From positions 1 to 64,000 of the forward strand of contig JBJEPE010000033.1 of NCBI GenBank assembly GCA_051881075.1: DNA of 64,000 nucleotides, written 5' to 3'. The notes beneath the pieces are model-generated. The model saw nothing but the letters and a program-made list of their open reading frames with translations. It was not told the origin of the DNA and did no database searches. The position numbers were made by a program, and so were the translations under genes. Positions 9,916 through 18,667 of the stretch are shown piece after piece (position 1 is the first letter of the stretch; the number at the start of each line of letters is the position of its first letter). This DNA comes from RUG14223 sp051881075. GTDB taxonomy: Bacteria > Bacillota > Clostridia > Oscillospirales > Acutalibacteraceae.

Positions 9916-10560
9916 ATGGAAAGCAGAATTAGTAAGAATGTAGTTATCTTTGATCATCCGCTTATCCAGCATAAGCTTACACTTATGAGAGATAAAAATT
10001 CCGGCAGTAAGGTGTTCAGAGAATTGGTCGGTGAGGTCGCAATGCTTATGTGCTATGAGGCAACCAGAGATCTGCCGCTTGATGAAATAGAGATAGAAAC
10101 ACCTATCGCCAAGGCAAAATCAAAAGTGCTTTCCGGTAGAAAGCTTGCATTTGTGCCTATTTTACGTGCAGGTATGGGTATGCTTGACGGTATGCTGTCA
10201 ATGGTGCCTGCCGCTAAAGTAGGACATATAGGTTTATACCGTGACGAGGCTACACTCAAGCCTGTTGAATACTACAACAAGCTGCCTACCGATATCAATG
10301 AAAGAGATGTTTTTGTACTTGATCCCATGCTTGCTACAGGCGGTTCTGCCATTGACGCAATATCTATAATCAAGAAAAGTAATCCAAAGAGCATAAAGTT
10401 CCTTTGCATTATTGCGTCCCCTGAGGGAATTGAGGCGCTCACAAAGGCTCATGAAGATATACAGATATACTGTGCCGCCTGTGATCAGGGATTAAACGAA
10501 GACGGCTACATAGTCCCCGGATTAGGTGACTGCGGCGACAGAATTTTCGGCACTAAATAA
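9916..10560 (+). CDS. upp: Uracil phosphoribosyltransferase
   Basis: Salvages uracil with PRPP to give UMP. The 214-residue protein has the expected [16 protein letters not shown]-terminal region, the [14 protein letters not shown] segment, the PRPP-binding loop [17 protein letters not shown] and the C-terminal uracil-binding region [20 protein letters not shown]. The ATG at 9916 is the only in-frame choice upstream of the conserved region because of a stop at 9907, but the ribosome site is separated from it by a hairpin. A terminator follows directly. Confidence 0.95.
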   Translation: MESRISKNVVIFDHPLIQHKLTLMRDKNSGSKVFRELVGEVAMLMCYEATRDLPLDEIEIETPIAKAKSKVLSGRKLAFVPILRAGMGMLDGMLSMVPAAKVGHIGLYRDEATLKPVEYYNKLPTDINERDVFVLDPMLATGGSAIDAISIIKKSNPKSIKFLCIIASPEGIEALTKAHEDIQIYCAACDQGLNEDGYIVPGLGDCGDRIFGTK

Positions 10561-10577
10561 TAACTAATATGAATAAC

Positions 10578-10612
10578 GCCCGATTATCGAATTTTACGGT
10601 AATCGGGCTTTT
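10578..10612 (+). terminator. Intrinsic terminator after upp
   Basis: GCCCGATTA (10578-10586) pairs perfectly with TAATCGGGC (10600-10608), followed by TTTT. It ends the fhs/tsa/rpiB/upp block ahead of the convergent esterase gene. Confidence 0.8.
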
Positions 10613-10626
10613 GGTGTATTATACTG

Positions 10627-11664
10627 TTAATTTTGATTAAGCCATGTTTCCAAGGCCTGCGGCAGATGATACCGCCAATATACTTCGTTGTGCAGTGCCT
10701 TATCGTTTACTATAAGCGTTGTTAGCTCTTTGGGATAGTGCATTTTTTTATACATTTCAAGCGTGCATTTGCATATATCTTTTTCAAGGTCATCGTTGTC
10801 ACCTGTATAGAGGAATAAATACGGCAAGCTTTTATTGCTCTTAAAATTAAATTTACTAAGGTATTTTTTCCATACTTCTTCGTCAAAGAATAAGAACGCA
10901 GGTGAGAAGCTGCCGATAAATGAGAATACGTCCATTAATTCCAATCCTAAGTAAAATGCCGCAAGTCCGCCGCAAGAGCTGCCTATTATTGCGTTTCCGC
11001 TCTGTTTTACGGAGTAATTTTCGTTGACAAAAGGAATCAGCATATCTTTAATAAATGCAAGCAGCTCATCGCCGTGGGGTGAGTATCCCTCATCCATAGG
11101 CATATTTGTCATTTTACCGATAGGTGGAGTAAGGTCCTCGAATCTACGGCTTTCACCCTCATCGTTGTATATACCGACTATCATTATATTTTTATTGTAT
11201 TTCTTTATGGCAGAATAGGTTACAACATCGGCACTCCATATTTCTCCGTAATATGACTGCCTACGGTCAAACAAATTTTGTGCGTCGGTCATATAGATAA
11301 CGTTGTATTCTTTGCTGTCAGAGTAATTTTCAGGTAACCATATGACTATCCTTTTAGTACCGTCACGGTATGGTAGGTTAAAGTATTCTACACTGCCATA
11401 CTTTACTGCTGAATGTACGTAAAAATCAAGATGTCCGCTTTCGTTTATATAAAATCCGTCAGCCAAAGATGTCAGCGGTATAAATTCCGTAGTGGTATCA
11501 TTTGTTTTAAATCCAATGTGTGTGTATAGGTCACTGTCGATTAAAGCGGAATATTCGTTATTGCTTGTTTTTTCGGTTAGTAAGCAAGTTCTTATATCGC
11601 TTTTATCTGATTTCAGCAGTACGAATACATCCCCGGAAGTGTCGTTTTTAAAATAAATTCTCAC
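10627..11664 (-). CDS. Esterase-family alpha/beta hydrolase (IroE/Fes-like)
   Basis: A 345-residue cytoplasmic hydrolase of the putative esterase family that includes enterochelin esterase and esterase D. An N-terminal beta-rich region of about 90 residues precedes the alpha/beta fold. The nucleophile elbow is GSSCGG (normally GSSMGG), a candidate acid lies in LYTGDNDD and the histidine in ALHNEVYWRYHLP. The start is a GTG at 11664 after AGGTGA. No signal peptide is visible, so an intracellular substrate such as a sugar or siderophore ester is possible, but none can be named. It converges on upp and appears monocistronic. Confidence 0.75.
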   Translation of the reverse strand: MRIYFKNDTSGDVFVLLKSDKSDIRTCLLTEKTSNNEYSALIDSDLYTHIGFKTNDTTTEFIPLTSLADGFYINESGHLDFYVHSAVKYGSVEYFNLPYRDGTKRIVIWLPENYSDSKEYNVIYMTDAQNLFDRRQSYYGEIWSADVVTYSAIKKYNKNIMIVGIYNDEGESRRFEDLTPPIGKMTNMPMDEGYSPHGDELLAFIKDMLIPFVNENYSVKQSGNAIIGSSCGGLAAFYLGLELMDVFSFIGSFSPAFLFFDEEVWKKYLSKFNFKSNKSLPYLFLYTGDNDDLEKDICKCTLEMYKKMHYPKELTTLIVNDKALHNEVYWRYHLPQALETWLNQN

Positions 11665-12003
11665 AAAATCACCTCATATAATAATTTAACTGCAAATAAG
11701 ATATTTATATCATCTCAATAAAGTCAAGTAGTAAGATATAAATACCGTAGAACCGCATTTTTAGTGGCATACAGTCACAGTGTAAAGCCTATTAGCTTTA
11801 GTAATTTTAGATGCAAATTAAGTAATTTCTTTAAAATTTCTAAACTTATTATACCAGTTTTTTTAAAGAAATAAAAGCGTATATATAAAAAAATTATAAT
11901 TTTTTATTGCTTGTAGGATTAAAGCTTGATTTATCTTAGGTAATATAGTAAAATGTATACAAAATTATGTTGCAAAATTAACAATCCAAAGGATGTGTTA
12001 TTA

Positions 12004-13548
12004 TTGAATAAAAAGAAAAATTATCGCTCTGCGGCGGTTATAGATATCGGCTCTTCAATGATTAAGATGAGGGTATCTCAGCTACAGGGTAATACTGTTG
12101 CGGATATAGACGTATTGGAGTGCCCTTTACATATAGGACACGAGGTTTACAATACAGGTAAAATAAGCTTTGAAAGTCTTAGAAAAATGTCTAAGATACT
12201 TGACGGCTTCGCTCAGGTAATGCAGGAGAACAATATCCTTCAATACAGGCTTGTTGCAGGTTCCGTACTGCGTGAAGCTGAGAACAGGGCATATGTTGTT
12301 GACCAAATAAAAATACGCAATGACATGACCCTTGAAATACTTGACGATGATAGGGAAAAAAGCCTAATTTATCATGAGATAATAAGAAAGCTGAAGGATG
12401 ACGATGCAATAAAAAATTCACTCATTTCTTATATCGGCAAAGGCTCGCTCGGTGTAGCCGTATATAAAGATGATGGAATAGTTTTTTCTGAGAACATTCC
12501 GATAGGCTCACTTAAAATTCAGGATATACTCGTCGGTGTTCAGGATATAACCGCTGATTTCTACTCTGTACTCGATGCTTATCTTGACGGAGTTATCGGC
12601 AAGGTAATGATACCTGATGCACAGAAATTCAGTAACGTTATAATAACGGGCGGCGATATGGAGCTTATAGCAAAGCTGTGCGATATACCGCTTGAAAACG
12701 GTAGATATAAGATAAAAGCCAACATACTGGAACAAATGTACAGGAATGTACGCAACATGAGCGAAGAAAACATAAGCCTGCAATATAATATATCACGCAG
12801 ACAGGCAGAAACCATGTACGTTGCACTTGCCATTTACTCTAAAATAATGAGTGTAACAGGCGCTAAGCTTATTATATCGCCTAAAATAGAGCTTTGGGAT
12901 GCACTTATGCGTCAAATGCTGTATCCAATGGCCGAGGATGAGTATGAATTACACGTAGCAAGCTCGGCAATAACTCATGCGACAGAGCTATCCGGCCGTT
13001 ATGCCTGTGATATAGTACATTCTAAATGTGTTAGCGACTATGCCTGCAAGATATTTGATAAGATGAAGAAGATACACGGACTTAATTCCAAGCGCAGATT
13101 ATACTTACAGATTGCCTGTATTCTGCATGATTGCGGCAGCTTTATAAACGCAAAAAACAGCTTGCTTAATACTTACAGCATAATAAAAAATACCGATATA
13201 TACGGACTTACCGAGGAGGATGCCTCCATAATAGCAGCTGTTGCATCATATGATGAATTTACAGCGCCTGAACGTTCACAGGAGAGGTACAGAGTGCTTA
13301 CTCAGAAGAATAAGCTTGTTGTTTCAAAGCTTGTCGCTATAATGCGCCTTGCACTTGCCCTCGACAAATCTCAAAGACAAAGGCTTACGTCAGTAAATAT
13401 ACGCCTTAACGAACAGGAGCTTGTTTTTTCGTGTGAGGCTAAAGAGAAGGCATATCTTGAGATATGGGCGTTTGAAACCGCCGCAGGCTTTTTTGAAGAG
13501 GTTTTCGGAATTAAGCCGAGAGTAGTAGTCAAATCGAAATTTATTTAA
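12004..13548 (+). CDS. ppx: Ppx/GppA family exopolyphosphatase with HD domain
   Basis: Hydrolyses the terminal phosphate of polyphosphate (or ppGpp-type substrates) in this family. The N-terminal ASKHA fold begins AAVIDIGSSMIKMRVSQL, and a C-terminal HD-like domain carries LHDCGSFINAKNS near residue 375. The start is ambiguous: TTG at 12004 sits 10 bases after AAAGGA, while the ATG at 11953 has no ribosome site and coincides with a possible promoter -10 (TAATAT, 11941). The ppk1 gene begins 13 bases after the stop, so polyphosphate synthesis and breakdown are made from one transcript. The glycine-rich phosphate loops are less canonical than in E. coli Ppx, so substrate is inferred from context. 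Confidence 0.82.
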   Translation: MNKKKNYRSAAVIDIGSSMIKMRVSQLQGNTVADIDVLECPLHIGHEVYNTGKISFESLRKMSKILDGFAQVMQENNILQYRLVAGSVLREAENRAYVVDQIKIRNDMTLEILDDDREKSLIYHEIIRKLKDDDAIKNSLISYIGKGSLGVAVYKDDGIVFSENIPIGSLKIQDILVGVQDITADFYSVLDAYLDGVIGKVMIPDAQKFSNVIITGGDMELIAKLCDIPLENGRYKIKANILEQMYRNVRNMSEENISLQYNISRRQAETMYVALAIYSKIMSVTGAKLIISPKIELWDALMRQMLYPMAEDEYELHVASSAITHATELSGRYACDIVHSKCVSDYACKIFDKMKKIHGLNSKRRLYLQIACILHDCGSFINAKNSLLNTYSIIKNTDIYGLTEEDASIIAAVASYDEFTAPERSQERYRVLTQKNKLVVSKLVAIMRLALALDKSQRQRLTSVNIRLNEQELVFSCEAKEKAYLEIWAFETAAGFFEEVFGIKPRVVVKSKFI

Positions 13549-13561
13549 GGGGTGATGAAAA

Positions 13562-15643
13562 ATGGGTAATAAACAGAAAGAATTACAGTACCCGGACTTA
13601 CTGTATAATAATAGAGAGCTTAGCTGGATGGATTTTAATTCAAGGGTTCTGGATGAAGCGTTTGAAAAAGAAAATCCAATACTTGAAAGGGTAAAATTCC
13701 TTGCTATAACGGCGTCAAACCTTGATGAGTTTTTTATGGTAAGAGTTGCGGGAATAATGGAAAAAATAGAGGAGGGCAGTAAGTCGCCTGACCCTGCGGG
13801 ACTTACTCCAAAGCAACAGTTTGAAAAGCTGAGCGAGAAGATACACGCTTTCTCCGAAAGGCAGTATTCCTGTCTTTATCGCTCGATAATACCGCTTCTA
13901 AAGAAGCACGGTCTTGTGTTTGCAGATACTGATACTCTGAGCGAGGCGCAGGTTGATTATATAAACGAGTATTTTGATGAGATAGTTTTTCCGGTACTTA
14001 CACCGTTGGCGGTAGATACCGGCAGGCCGTTCCCGTTACTTGCAAATAAAAGCCTTAACATAGCAATAAGACTTAAAAAGGAAGAAGAATCCGTGTTTGC
14101 TGTTTTGCAGGTTCCGTCTATCTTGCCAAGATTTATTGAGTTACCTGCATCAGACGAAAACAGAAGCTTCATTCTGCTTGAAGATATAATAATGTACAGA
14201 CTTTCATCTTTGTTTGAGCTTTACAAAATCAAAGCCTACTGTCCGTTCAGAATTACAAGAAATTCCGATATGGATATAGATGAAGATACGGACAACTTGC
14301 TGACAGAAATTGAAAAATCCATAAAAAAGAGAAAAAGAGGTAAACCCGTAAGACTTGAAATAGTACAAAAGTGTGACAAAGAGCTTAAAAAGTTCCTTAC
14401 CGATATGCTCGACGTTGACAGTAAAGAGATATATGAGCTTCCGGGTGCGCTTGATCTCACGTTCCTCTCTAAGTTCGGAGGCCTCAGCGGTTGTGACGAT
14501 TTAAGATTTAAGCCTATAGTGCCTGTATCGCCTGCGGCTGATTTTATGGGCTACAGCGATATATTTGAGGCAATACGTGACGGCGATAAAATGGTGCATC
14601 ATCCCTATGAAAGCTTTGACGCGGTGCTTCAGCTTGTACGTCAGGCCGCAGAGGATAAGGATGTTCTTGCAATTAAACAAACCCTGTACCGTGTTTCAGG
14701 TAATTCACCTATCATTGCGGCACTTATCAAGGCCGCCGAAAACGGCAAGCAGGTAACTGTGCTTGTAGAGCTTAAAGCAAGATTTGACGAAGAAAACAAC
14801 ATACATTGGGCACGTAAGCTTGAAAAAGCAGGTTGTCACGTTATATACGGCCTTACAGGACTTAAAACACACTGTAAGATACTGCTTGTAATCAGGCAGG
14901 AAGAGGACGGTATCCGCAGATATTTGCATATGGGTACAGGCAACTATAACGACATAACCGCAAGATTTTACACGGATATCGGCGTGTTTACCTGTAAGGA
15001 TGCCTTCGGCAGAGACGCATCATCACTGTTTAATGTACTTACCGGCTTTTCTACTCCGCCGCAATATAATAAATTTGTTGTTGCGCCGCTTGGTATGAGA
15101 AGCTTTTTTGAAACAATGATAAAGCGTGAAACCGAAAATGCTTTAAACGGCTTGCCTGCTAAGATAGTAGTTAAGGTAAACTCACTTGTAGACCCAAGCA
15201 TCATATCGCTTCTATACGAAGCGTCGCAGGCAGGAGTAACTATAAAATTAATAGTAAGAGGTATATGCTGCCTGATACCGGGAGTTGAGGGAATAAGCGA
15301 AAATATAACGGTGTGCAGTATAGTAGGTCAGCTATTGGAGCATAGCAGAATATTCTACTTTGAAAACGGCGGAGACCCTAGAATTTATATGGGCAGTGCC
15401 GACTGGATGCCACGTAACCTAGATAGACGTGTTGAGCTTGTATTTCCTATAGAGGACGAGCGCTTGAAGCAACGTGCTTTAGATATTCTTGAATTAATGC
15501 TCAGCGATACCGTAAATACAAGAGTTCAAAAACAGGATACTTCTTATGAGCTTATTGACAGACGCGGTAAAAAGGTAATAAGCTGTCAGTCCGAGTTCTC
15601 GGTACTTGCAAAGGCAGCGGCCGCAGAAAAGCAGCAGCAATAA
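13562..15643 (+). CDS. ppk1: Polyphosphate kinase 1
   Basis: Reversibly polymerises ATP gamma-phosphate into polyphosphate, at the membrane or cytoplasm. The 693-residue protein has the N-terminal motif YNNRELSWMDFNSRVLDEA, the ASNLDEFFMVRVAG segment, the phosphohistidine region LTGLKTHCKI near residues 430-440 and the second HKD-like region LLEHSRIFYFENGG. The length matches the family. The ATG follows AAGGGGTGATG. It is cotranscribed with the upstream ppx-like gene. The tail is alanine- and glutamine-rich (AAAAEKQQQ), without functional meaning that I can see. Confidence 0.96.
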   Translation: MGNKQKELQYPDLLYNNRELSWMDFNSRVLDEAFEKENPILERVKFLAITASNLDEFFMVRVAGIMEKIEEGSKSPDPAGLTPKQQFEKLSEKIHAFSERQYSCLYRSIIPLLKKHGLVFADTDTLSEAQVDYINEYFDEIVFPVLTPLAVDTGRPFPLLANKSLNIAIRLKKEEESVFAVLQVPSILPRFIELPASDENRSFILLEDIIMYRLSSLFELYKIKAYCPFRITRNSDMDIDEDTDNLLTEIEKSIKKRKRGKPVRLEIVQKCDKELKKFLTDMLDVDSKEIYELPGALDLTFLSKFGGLSGCDDLRFKPIVPVSPAADFMGYSDIFEAIRDGDKMVHHPYESFDAVLQLVRQAAEDKDVLAIKQTLYRVSGNSPIIAALIKAAENGKQVTVLVELKARFDEENNIHWARKLEKAGCHVIYGLTGLKTHCKILLVIRQEEDGIRRYLHMGTGNYNDITARFYTDIGVFTCKDAFGRDASSLFNVLTGFSTPPQYNKFVVAPLGMRSFFETMIKRETENALNGLPAKIVVKVNSLVDPSIISLLYEASQAGVTIKLIVRGICCLIPGVEGISENITVCSIVGQLLEHSRIFYFENGGDPRIYMGSADWMPRNLDRRVELVFPIEDERLKQRALDILELMLSDTVNTRVQKQDTSYELIDRRGKKVISCQSEFSVLAKAAAAEKQQQ

Positions 15644-15734
15644 AAATATACCGATTTTATATAGTGTTTAAAGGGTAAAAATATACTAAAAGGCAAATTT
15701 TTAATAGAAAATTTATAAAATGTAAAAATTTGTG

Positions 15735-15763
15735 TTGCAAGTTTATAAAAAATAGGGTACAAT
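15735..15763 (+). promoter_or_regulatory. SigA-type promoter for pfkA
   Basis: TTGCAA (15735-15740), 17-base spacer and TACAAT (15758-15763) lie about 40 bases upstream of the pfkA start, giving a short leader with a GAGAGGAG ribosome site. Confidence 0.7.
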
Positions 15764-15802
15764 ATCTTTAAATCCATTGTATCGCAGAGAGGAGAAAATG
15801 GC

Positions 15803-16885
15803 ATGAAAAGAATAGGAATTTTAACCAGCGGCGGAGATTGTCAAGGACTGAATGCCGCTATTAGAGGCGTAGCAAAGGCTCTTTACAGTCATTACAAAAA
15901 GAATGAAGTAAAGATCTACGGCATAATTGACGGTTACAGAGGCCTTATCTACGGTGAATACCGTGAAATGCAGGAAAGCGATTTTTCAGGCATTTTAACA
16001 CAGGGCGGAACAATTTTAGGTACATCACGTCAGCCGTTCAAGCTTATGAGAGTTATTGACGATGAAACCAGTATTGATAAGGTAAAGGCTATGAAAGAAC
16101 ATTACAGTGAAATGAAGCTTGATTGCCTTGTTGTACTTGGCGGTAACGGTACGCAAAAGACTGCTAACCTTTTATCTCAAGAAGGACTCAATGTTGTATC
16201 GTTACCTAAGACAATAGACAATGACCTTTGGGGTACCGACATAACCTTTGGATTTCAGAGTGCGGTAGATATCGCAACAAATGTTATAGATTGTATTCAT
16301 ACTACAGCCACATCACACGGACGTGTGTTTATAGTCGAATGTATGGGACATAAGGCAGGTTGGCTTACACTATATGCAGGTATAGCAGGCGGTGCTGATG
16401 TAATTCTCATTCCTGAGATTCCTTACGACATTGATACCGTTATAAAGACTATCAAGAACAGAACTAAGAAAGGTAAGAATTTCTCTATCCTTGCCGTTGC
16501 AGAGGGCGCTATATCCAAGGAACACGCCGCTTTGCCAAAGAAGGAGAAAAAGGCGGCTATTGCTGAGATGGCATATCCGTCTGTATCATATAAGATAGCT
16601 CATGAGATAGAAGAGGCAACCGGTCAGGAAACACGTGTTACCGTTCCGGGACATTTTCAGAGAGGCGGCAGCCCATGCCCATACGACCGTGTTATTGCCA
16701 CACGCTTCGGAACTGCTGCGGCAAAGCTCATAATTGAAGAAAAATATGGCAATATGGTTGCCTTGCACGGTGAAGATATCGTTGCCGTACCGCTTAGCGA
16801 TATTGCCGGAAAGCTCAAAAATGTTCCTGTTGATTCTCCTGTAGTACGTTCTGCAAGAGAGCTTGGTATATGCTTAGGCGACTGA
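15803..16885 (+). CDS. pfkA: 6-phosphofructokinase (group III-like, GGNGT active site)
   Basis: Phosphorylates fructose 6-phosphate to the 1,6-bisphosphate in glycolysis. The 360-residue protein has GILTSGGDCQGLNAA at the N-terminus, the TILGTSR segment (70-75), PKTIDND (135-141) with the catalytic aspartate, and GGSPCPYDR. The phosphoryl-donor motif reads GGNGT at 113-117. In E. coli PfkA it is GGDGS, where the glycine favours ATP, while PPi-dependent enzymes usually have GGDD; here ATP use is suggested, but the Mg-binding aspartate is Asn115. I recall this variant from a widespread clostridial subgroup, so it is probably functional. It has its own promoter. Confidence 0.92.
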   Translation: MKRIGILTSGGDCQGLNAAIRGVAKALYSHYKKNEVKIYGIIDGYRGLIYGEYREMQESDFSGILTQGGTILGTSRQPFKLMRVIDDETSIDKVKAMKEHYSEMKLDCLVVLGGNGTQKTANLLSQEGLNVVSLPKTIDNDLWGTDITFGFQSAVDIATNVIDCIHTTATSHGRVFIVECMGHKAGWLTLYAGIAGGADVILIPEIPYDIDTVIKTIKNRTKKGKNFSILAVAEGAISKEHAALPKKEKKAAIAEMAYPSVSYKIAHEIEEATGQETRVTVPGHFQRGGSPCPYDRVIATRFGTAAAKLIIEEKYGNMVALHGEDIVAVPLSDIAGKLKNVPVDSPVVRSARELGICLGD

Positions 16886-16936
16886 TATAAATTTATTAAT
16901 TATGGGTAATACCCAAAAATATAAGGGGGACTTAAT

Positions 16937-17374
16937 ATGTCAAAACCAATTCCTGAACTCGTACAAAGAGAAAGAAAGCGTTGGCTGTTTTTCGGTATTC
17001 CGTTTACTTTTACAAAGTTCACAATAACTGAGAAGAAGCTTATGATTAACGAGGGCTTTTTTACCAGCGTTGAGAATGAAATATTACTGTATAGAATACT
17101 CGATATCACATTAAAGCGTACGTTAATGCAAAAGATATTCGGTTTAGGTACTGTAATTGTCCAGTCACAGGATAAGACACATCCTACACTCTATGTTAAA
17201 AACATTAAGCGTTCTGTTCAGTTTAAGGAAAATCTTTCTTCACACGTTGAGTCTGAAAAGACACGTCTTAATATGCGTAGAGGCGAGTACATACATGGCG
17301 ATTCACATGACATGAATCATGACGGTATTGATGATGATTTTGAGCATGATATGCACTTTGATGATATGAACTAA
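16937..17374 (+). CDS. Bacterial PH-domain protein with Asp/His-rich tail
   Basis: A 145-residue protein with one bacterial PH (bPH2/YdbS-like) domain over residues about 20-110: a beta-rich run including FTITEKKLMINEGFF and YRILDITLKRTLMQKIFGLGTVIV, typical of the family. No transmembrane segment is evident except the short hydrophobic WLFFGIPFTF near residues 16-25. The last 25 residues are strikingly rich in His, Asp and Met, suggesting metal binding. The ATG follows AAGGGG. It sits between pfkA and a CorA-type metal transporter, so a link with divalent cations is possible but is inference. Function unknown. Confidence 0.65.
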   Translation: MSKPIPELVQRERKRWLFFGIPFTFTKFTITEKKLMINEGFFTSVENEILLYRILDITLKRTLMQKIFGLGTVIVQSQDKTHPTLYVKNIKRSVQFKENLSSHVESEKTRLNMRRGEYIHGDSHDMNHDGIDDDFEHDMHFDDMN

Positions 17375-17403
17375 TTATATTAAAGTATAGTATCATTCAT
17401 AAA

Positions 17404-17436
17404 ATCCCCACCTTATGCGTATGCAGGGGTGGGGAT
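17404..17436 (+). terminator. GC-rich hairpin without a T-tract
   Basis: ATCCCCACC (17404-17412) pairs with GGTGGGGAT (17428-17436) around a 15-base loop. It lies between the PH-domain gene and corA but is followed by AAAATAAC and not a T-run, so it may be a weak terminator, a processing site or a cation-responsive leader element. Confidence 0.45.
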
Positions 17437-17479
17437 AAAATAACTTGATTGCATTATACGTTTAAAGGGGAGTATAGGT

Positions 17480-18406
17480 TTGATAAGCTACTACAAAACG
17501 GTTGATAAAAAGCTTACTAAGCTTGATAAATACGAGGAGCATTGCTGGATAAACTGTACTTCTCCCGATGAGGACGATGTAGATTTGCTTATTAACGAGT
17601 TCGGCGTGTCATCGGACTTTATACGTGCCGCACTTGACGAAGAGGAATCTTCACGTGCAGAAAGAGAAGACGATTACGCATTTGTCATAGTAGATATACC
17701 TGTAGAAAAAAAGAATGATAAAACCGTAACTTATTCTACTGCACCGCTTGCCATTATGGTTACTGACACCAATATAGTAACGGTTTCTATAAAAGGCAGT
17801 GATCTTATAAATGATTTTTGCAAAATCCCTATAAAGGGCATAAATACAAAGTTTAAAACTAACTTTGTATTGCTTTTAATGCTTCATATATCTAAAAAAT
17901 ATCTTCAATATCTGAAGCTGATAGACCGAACTAATGACCGTGTTCAAGAGCAATTACGAAAAACTATGAGAAATCAGGAGCTAATACAGCTTATGGACGC
18001 ACAGACATCACTTGTTTACTTTCAGTCTTCACTTAAAGCAAACGAGGTTACTCTCCACAAAATAATGCGTGGCAGAATACTCAAGCTGTACGAAGAGGAT
18101 CAGGATCTGCTTGATGATGTTATTATAGAGGTCAGACAGGCATTGGATATGGCAAGCACGTATCTTGATGTATTATCCGCTACCATGGATGCGTTTGCGT
18201 CTATAATCTCAAATAACCTGAACATAGTTATGAAGGTGCTTGCTTCGCTTACGCTTATAGTATCTATCCCTACGGTTATTTCGGGAATATACGGAATGAA
18301 CACCTCTACATTGCCTATGAAGGATTATTTTTGGTTTCCTATAGCATTGAGCGGCGTGCTTATGGTTATCGCTTATATTATACTTAAAAAGAGAGATATG
18401 TTTTAG
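17480..18406 (+). CDS. corA: CorA-family divalent cation transporter
   Basis: Homopentameric channel for Mg2+ (or related cations). The 308-residue protein has a soluble alpha/beta N-terminal domain, a long helix region rich in charged residues (about 150-245) and two C-terminal transmembrane helices. The first helix ends in the diagnostic GMN motif (SGIYGMNTSTLP), and the chain ends with the basic IILKKRDMF. The start is TTG at 17480, nine bases after AAAGGGGA. It is monocistronic between a hairpin and the tRNA promoter. CorA subfamilies differ in cation choice, which cannot be read from sequence alone. Confidence 0.92.
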   Translation: MISYYKTVDKKLTKLDKYEEHCWINCTSPDEDDVDLLINEFGVSSDFIRAALDEEESSRAEREDDYAFVIVDIPVEKKNDKTVTYSTAPLAIMVTDTNIVTVSIKGSDLINDFCKIPIKGINTKFKTNFVLLLMLHISKKYLQYLKLIDRTNDRVQEQLRKTMRNQELIQLMDAQTSLVYFQSSLKANEVTLHKIMRGRILKLYEEDQDLLDDVIIEVRQALDMASTYLDVLSATMDAFASIISNNLNIVMKVLASLTLIVSIPTVISGIYGMNTSTLPMKDYFWFPIALSGVLMVIAYIILKKRDMF

Positions 18407-18452
18407 GCTATAAAAAATCAAGGTAAATTTTTAAAATTTTTTAATTTTAGTA

Positions 18453-18481
18453 TTGACAAAAACGTTTTTATCTGATATAAT
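18453..18481 (+). promoter_or_regulatory. Consensus promoter of tRNA-Met
   Basis: Perfect TTGACA (18453-18458), 17-base spacer, perfect TATAAT (18476-18481). The tRNA begins 25 bases after the -10. Confidence 0.9.
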
Positions 18482-18505
18482 ACATAACTGTTGAGTGATC
18501 AATAG

Positions 18506-18582
18506 GGGCCATTAGCTCAGTTGGTTAGAGCAACCGGCTCATAACCGGTTGGTCCGGGGTTCGAGTCCCTGATGGCCCACCA
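18506..18582 (+). tRNA. tRNA-Met (anticodon CAT)
   Basis: A 77-base cloverleaf: acceptor GGGCCAT pairs with ATGGCCC, D-arm GCTC/GAGC, anticodon stem ACCGG/CCGGT with loop CTCATAA, T-arm with TTCGAGT loop, discriminator A and encoded CCA. The anticodon is CAT. It is not an initiator because the acceptor closes with a G-C pair and the stem lacks the three G-C pairs flanking the loop. Elongator Met is the simplest call; a lysidine-modified tRNA-Ile2, which is also CAT, cannot be excluded. Confidence 0.92.
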
Positions 18583-18586
18583 TGTT

Positions 18587-18622
18587 AAAATCGCCTTTTG
18601 TCAGTGACAAAAGGCGATTTTT
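18587..18622 (+). terminator. Intrinsic terminator of tRNA-Met
   Basis: AATCGCCTTTTGTC pairs perfectly with GACAAAAGGCGATT around a three-base loop, ending in TTTTT (18618-18622). Confidence 0.9.
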
Positions 18623-18632
18623 CAGTTATATT
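18604..18632 (+). promoter_or_regulatory. Putative promoter nested in the tRNA terminator
   Basis: GTGACA (18604-18609), a 17-base spacer and TATATT (18627-18632), five of six matches at each box, begin inside the terminator hairpin. They would start transcription about 30 bases before the YwaF-like gene, which otherwise has no room for a promoter. Confidence 0.4.
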
Positions 18633-18667
18633 ATTTTTAATTTTAACTTTTTAGGGTGGGTATAGCA

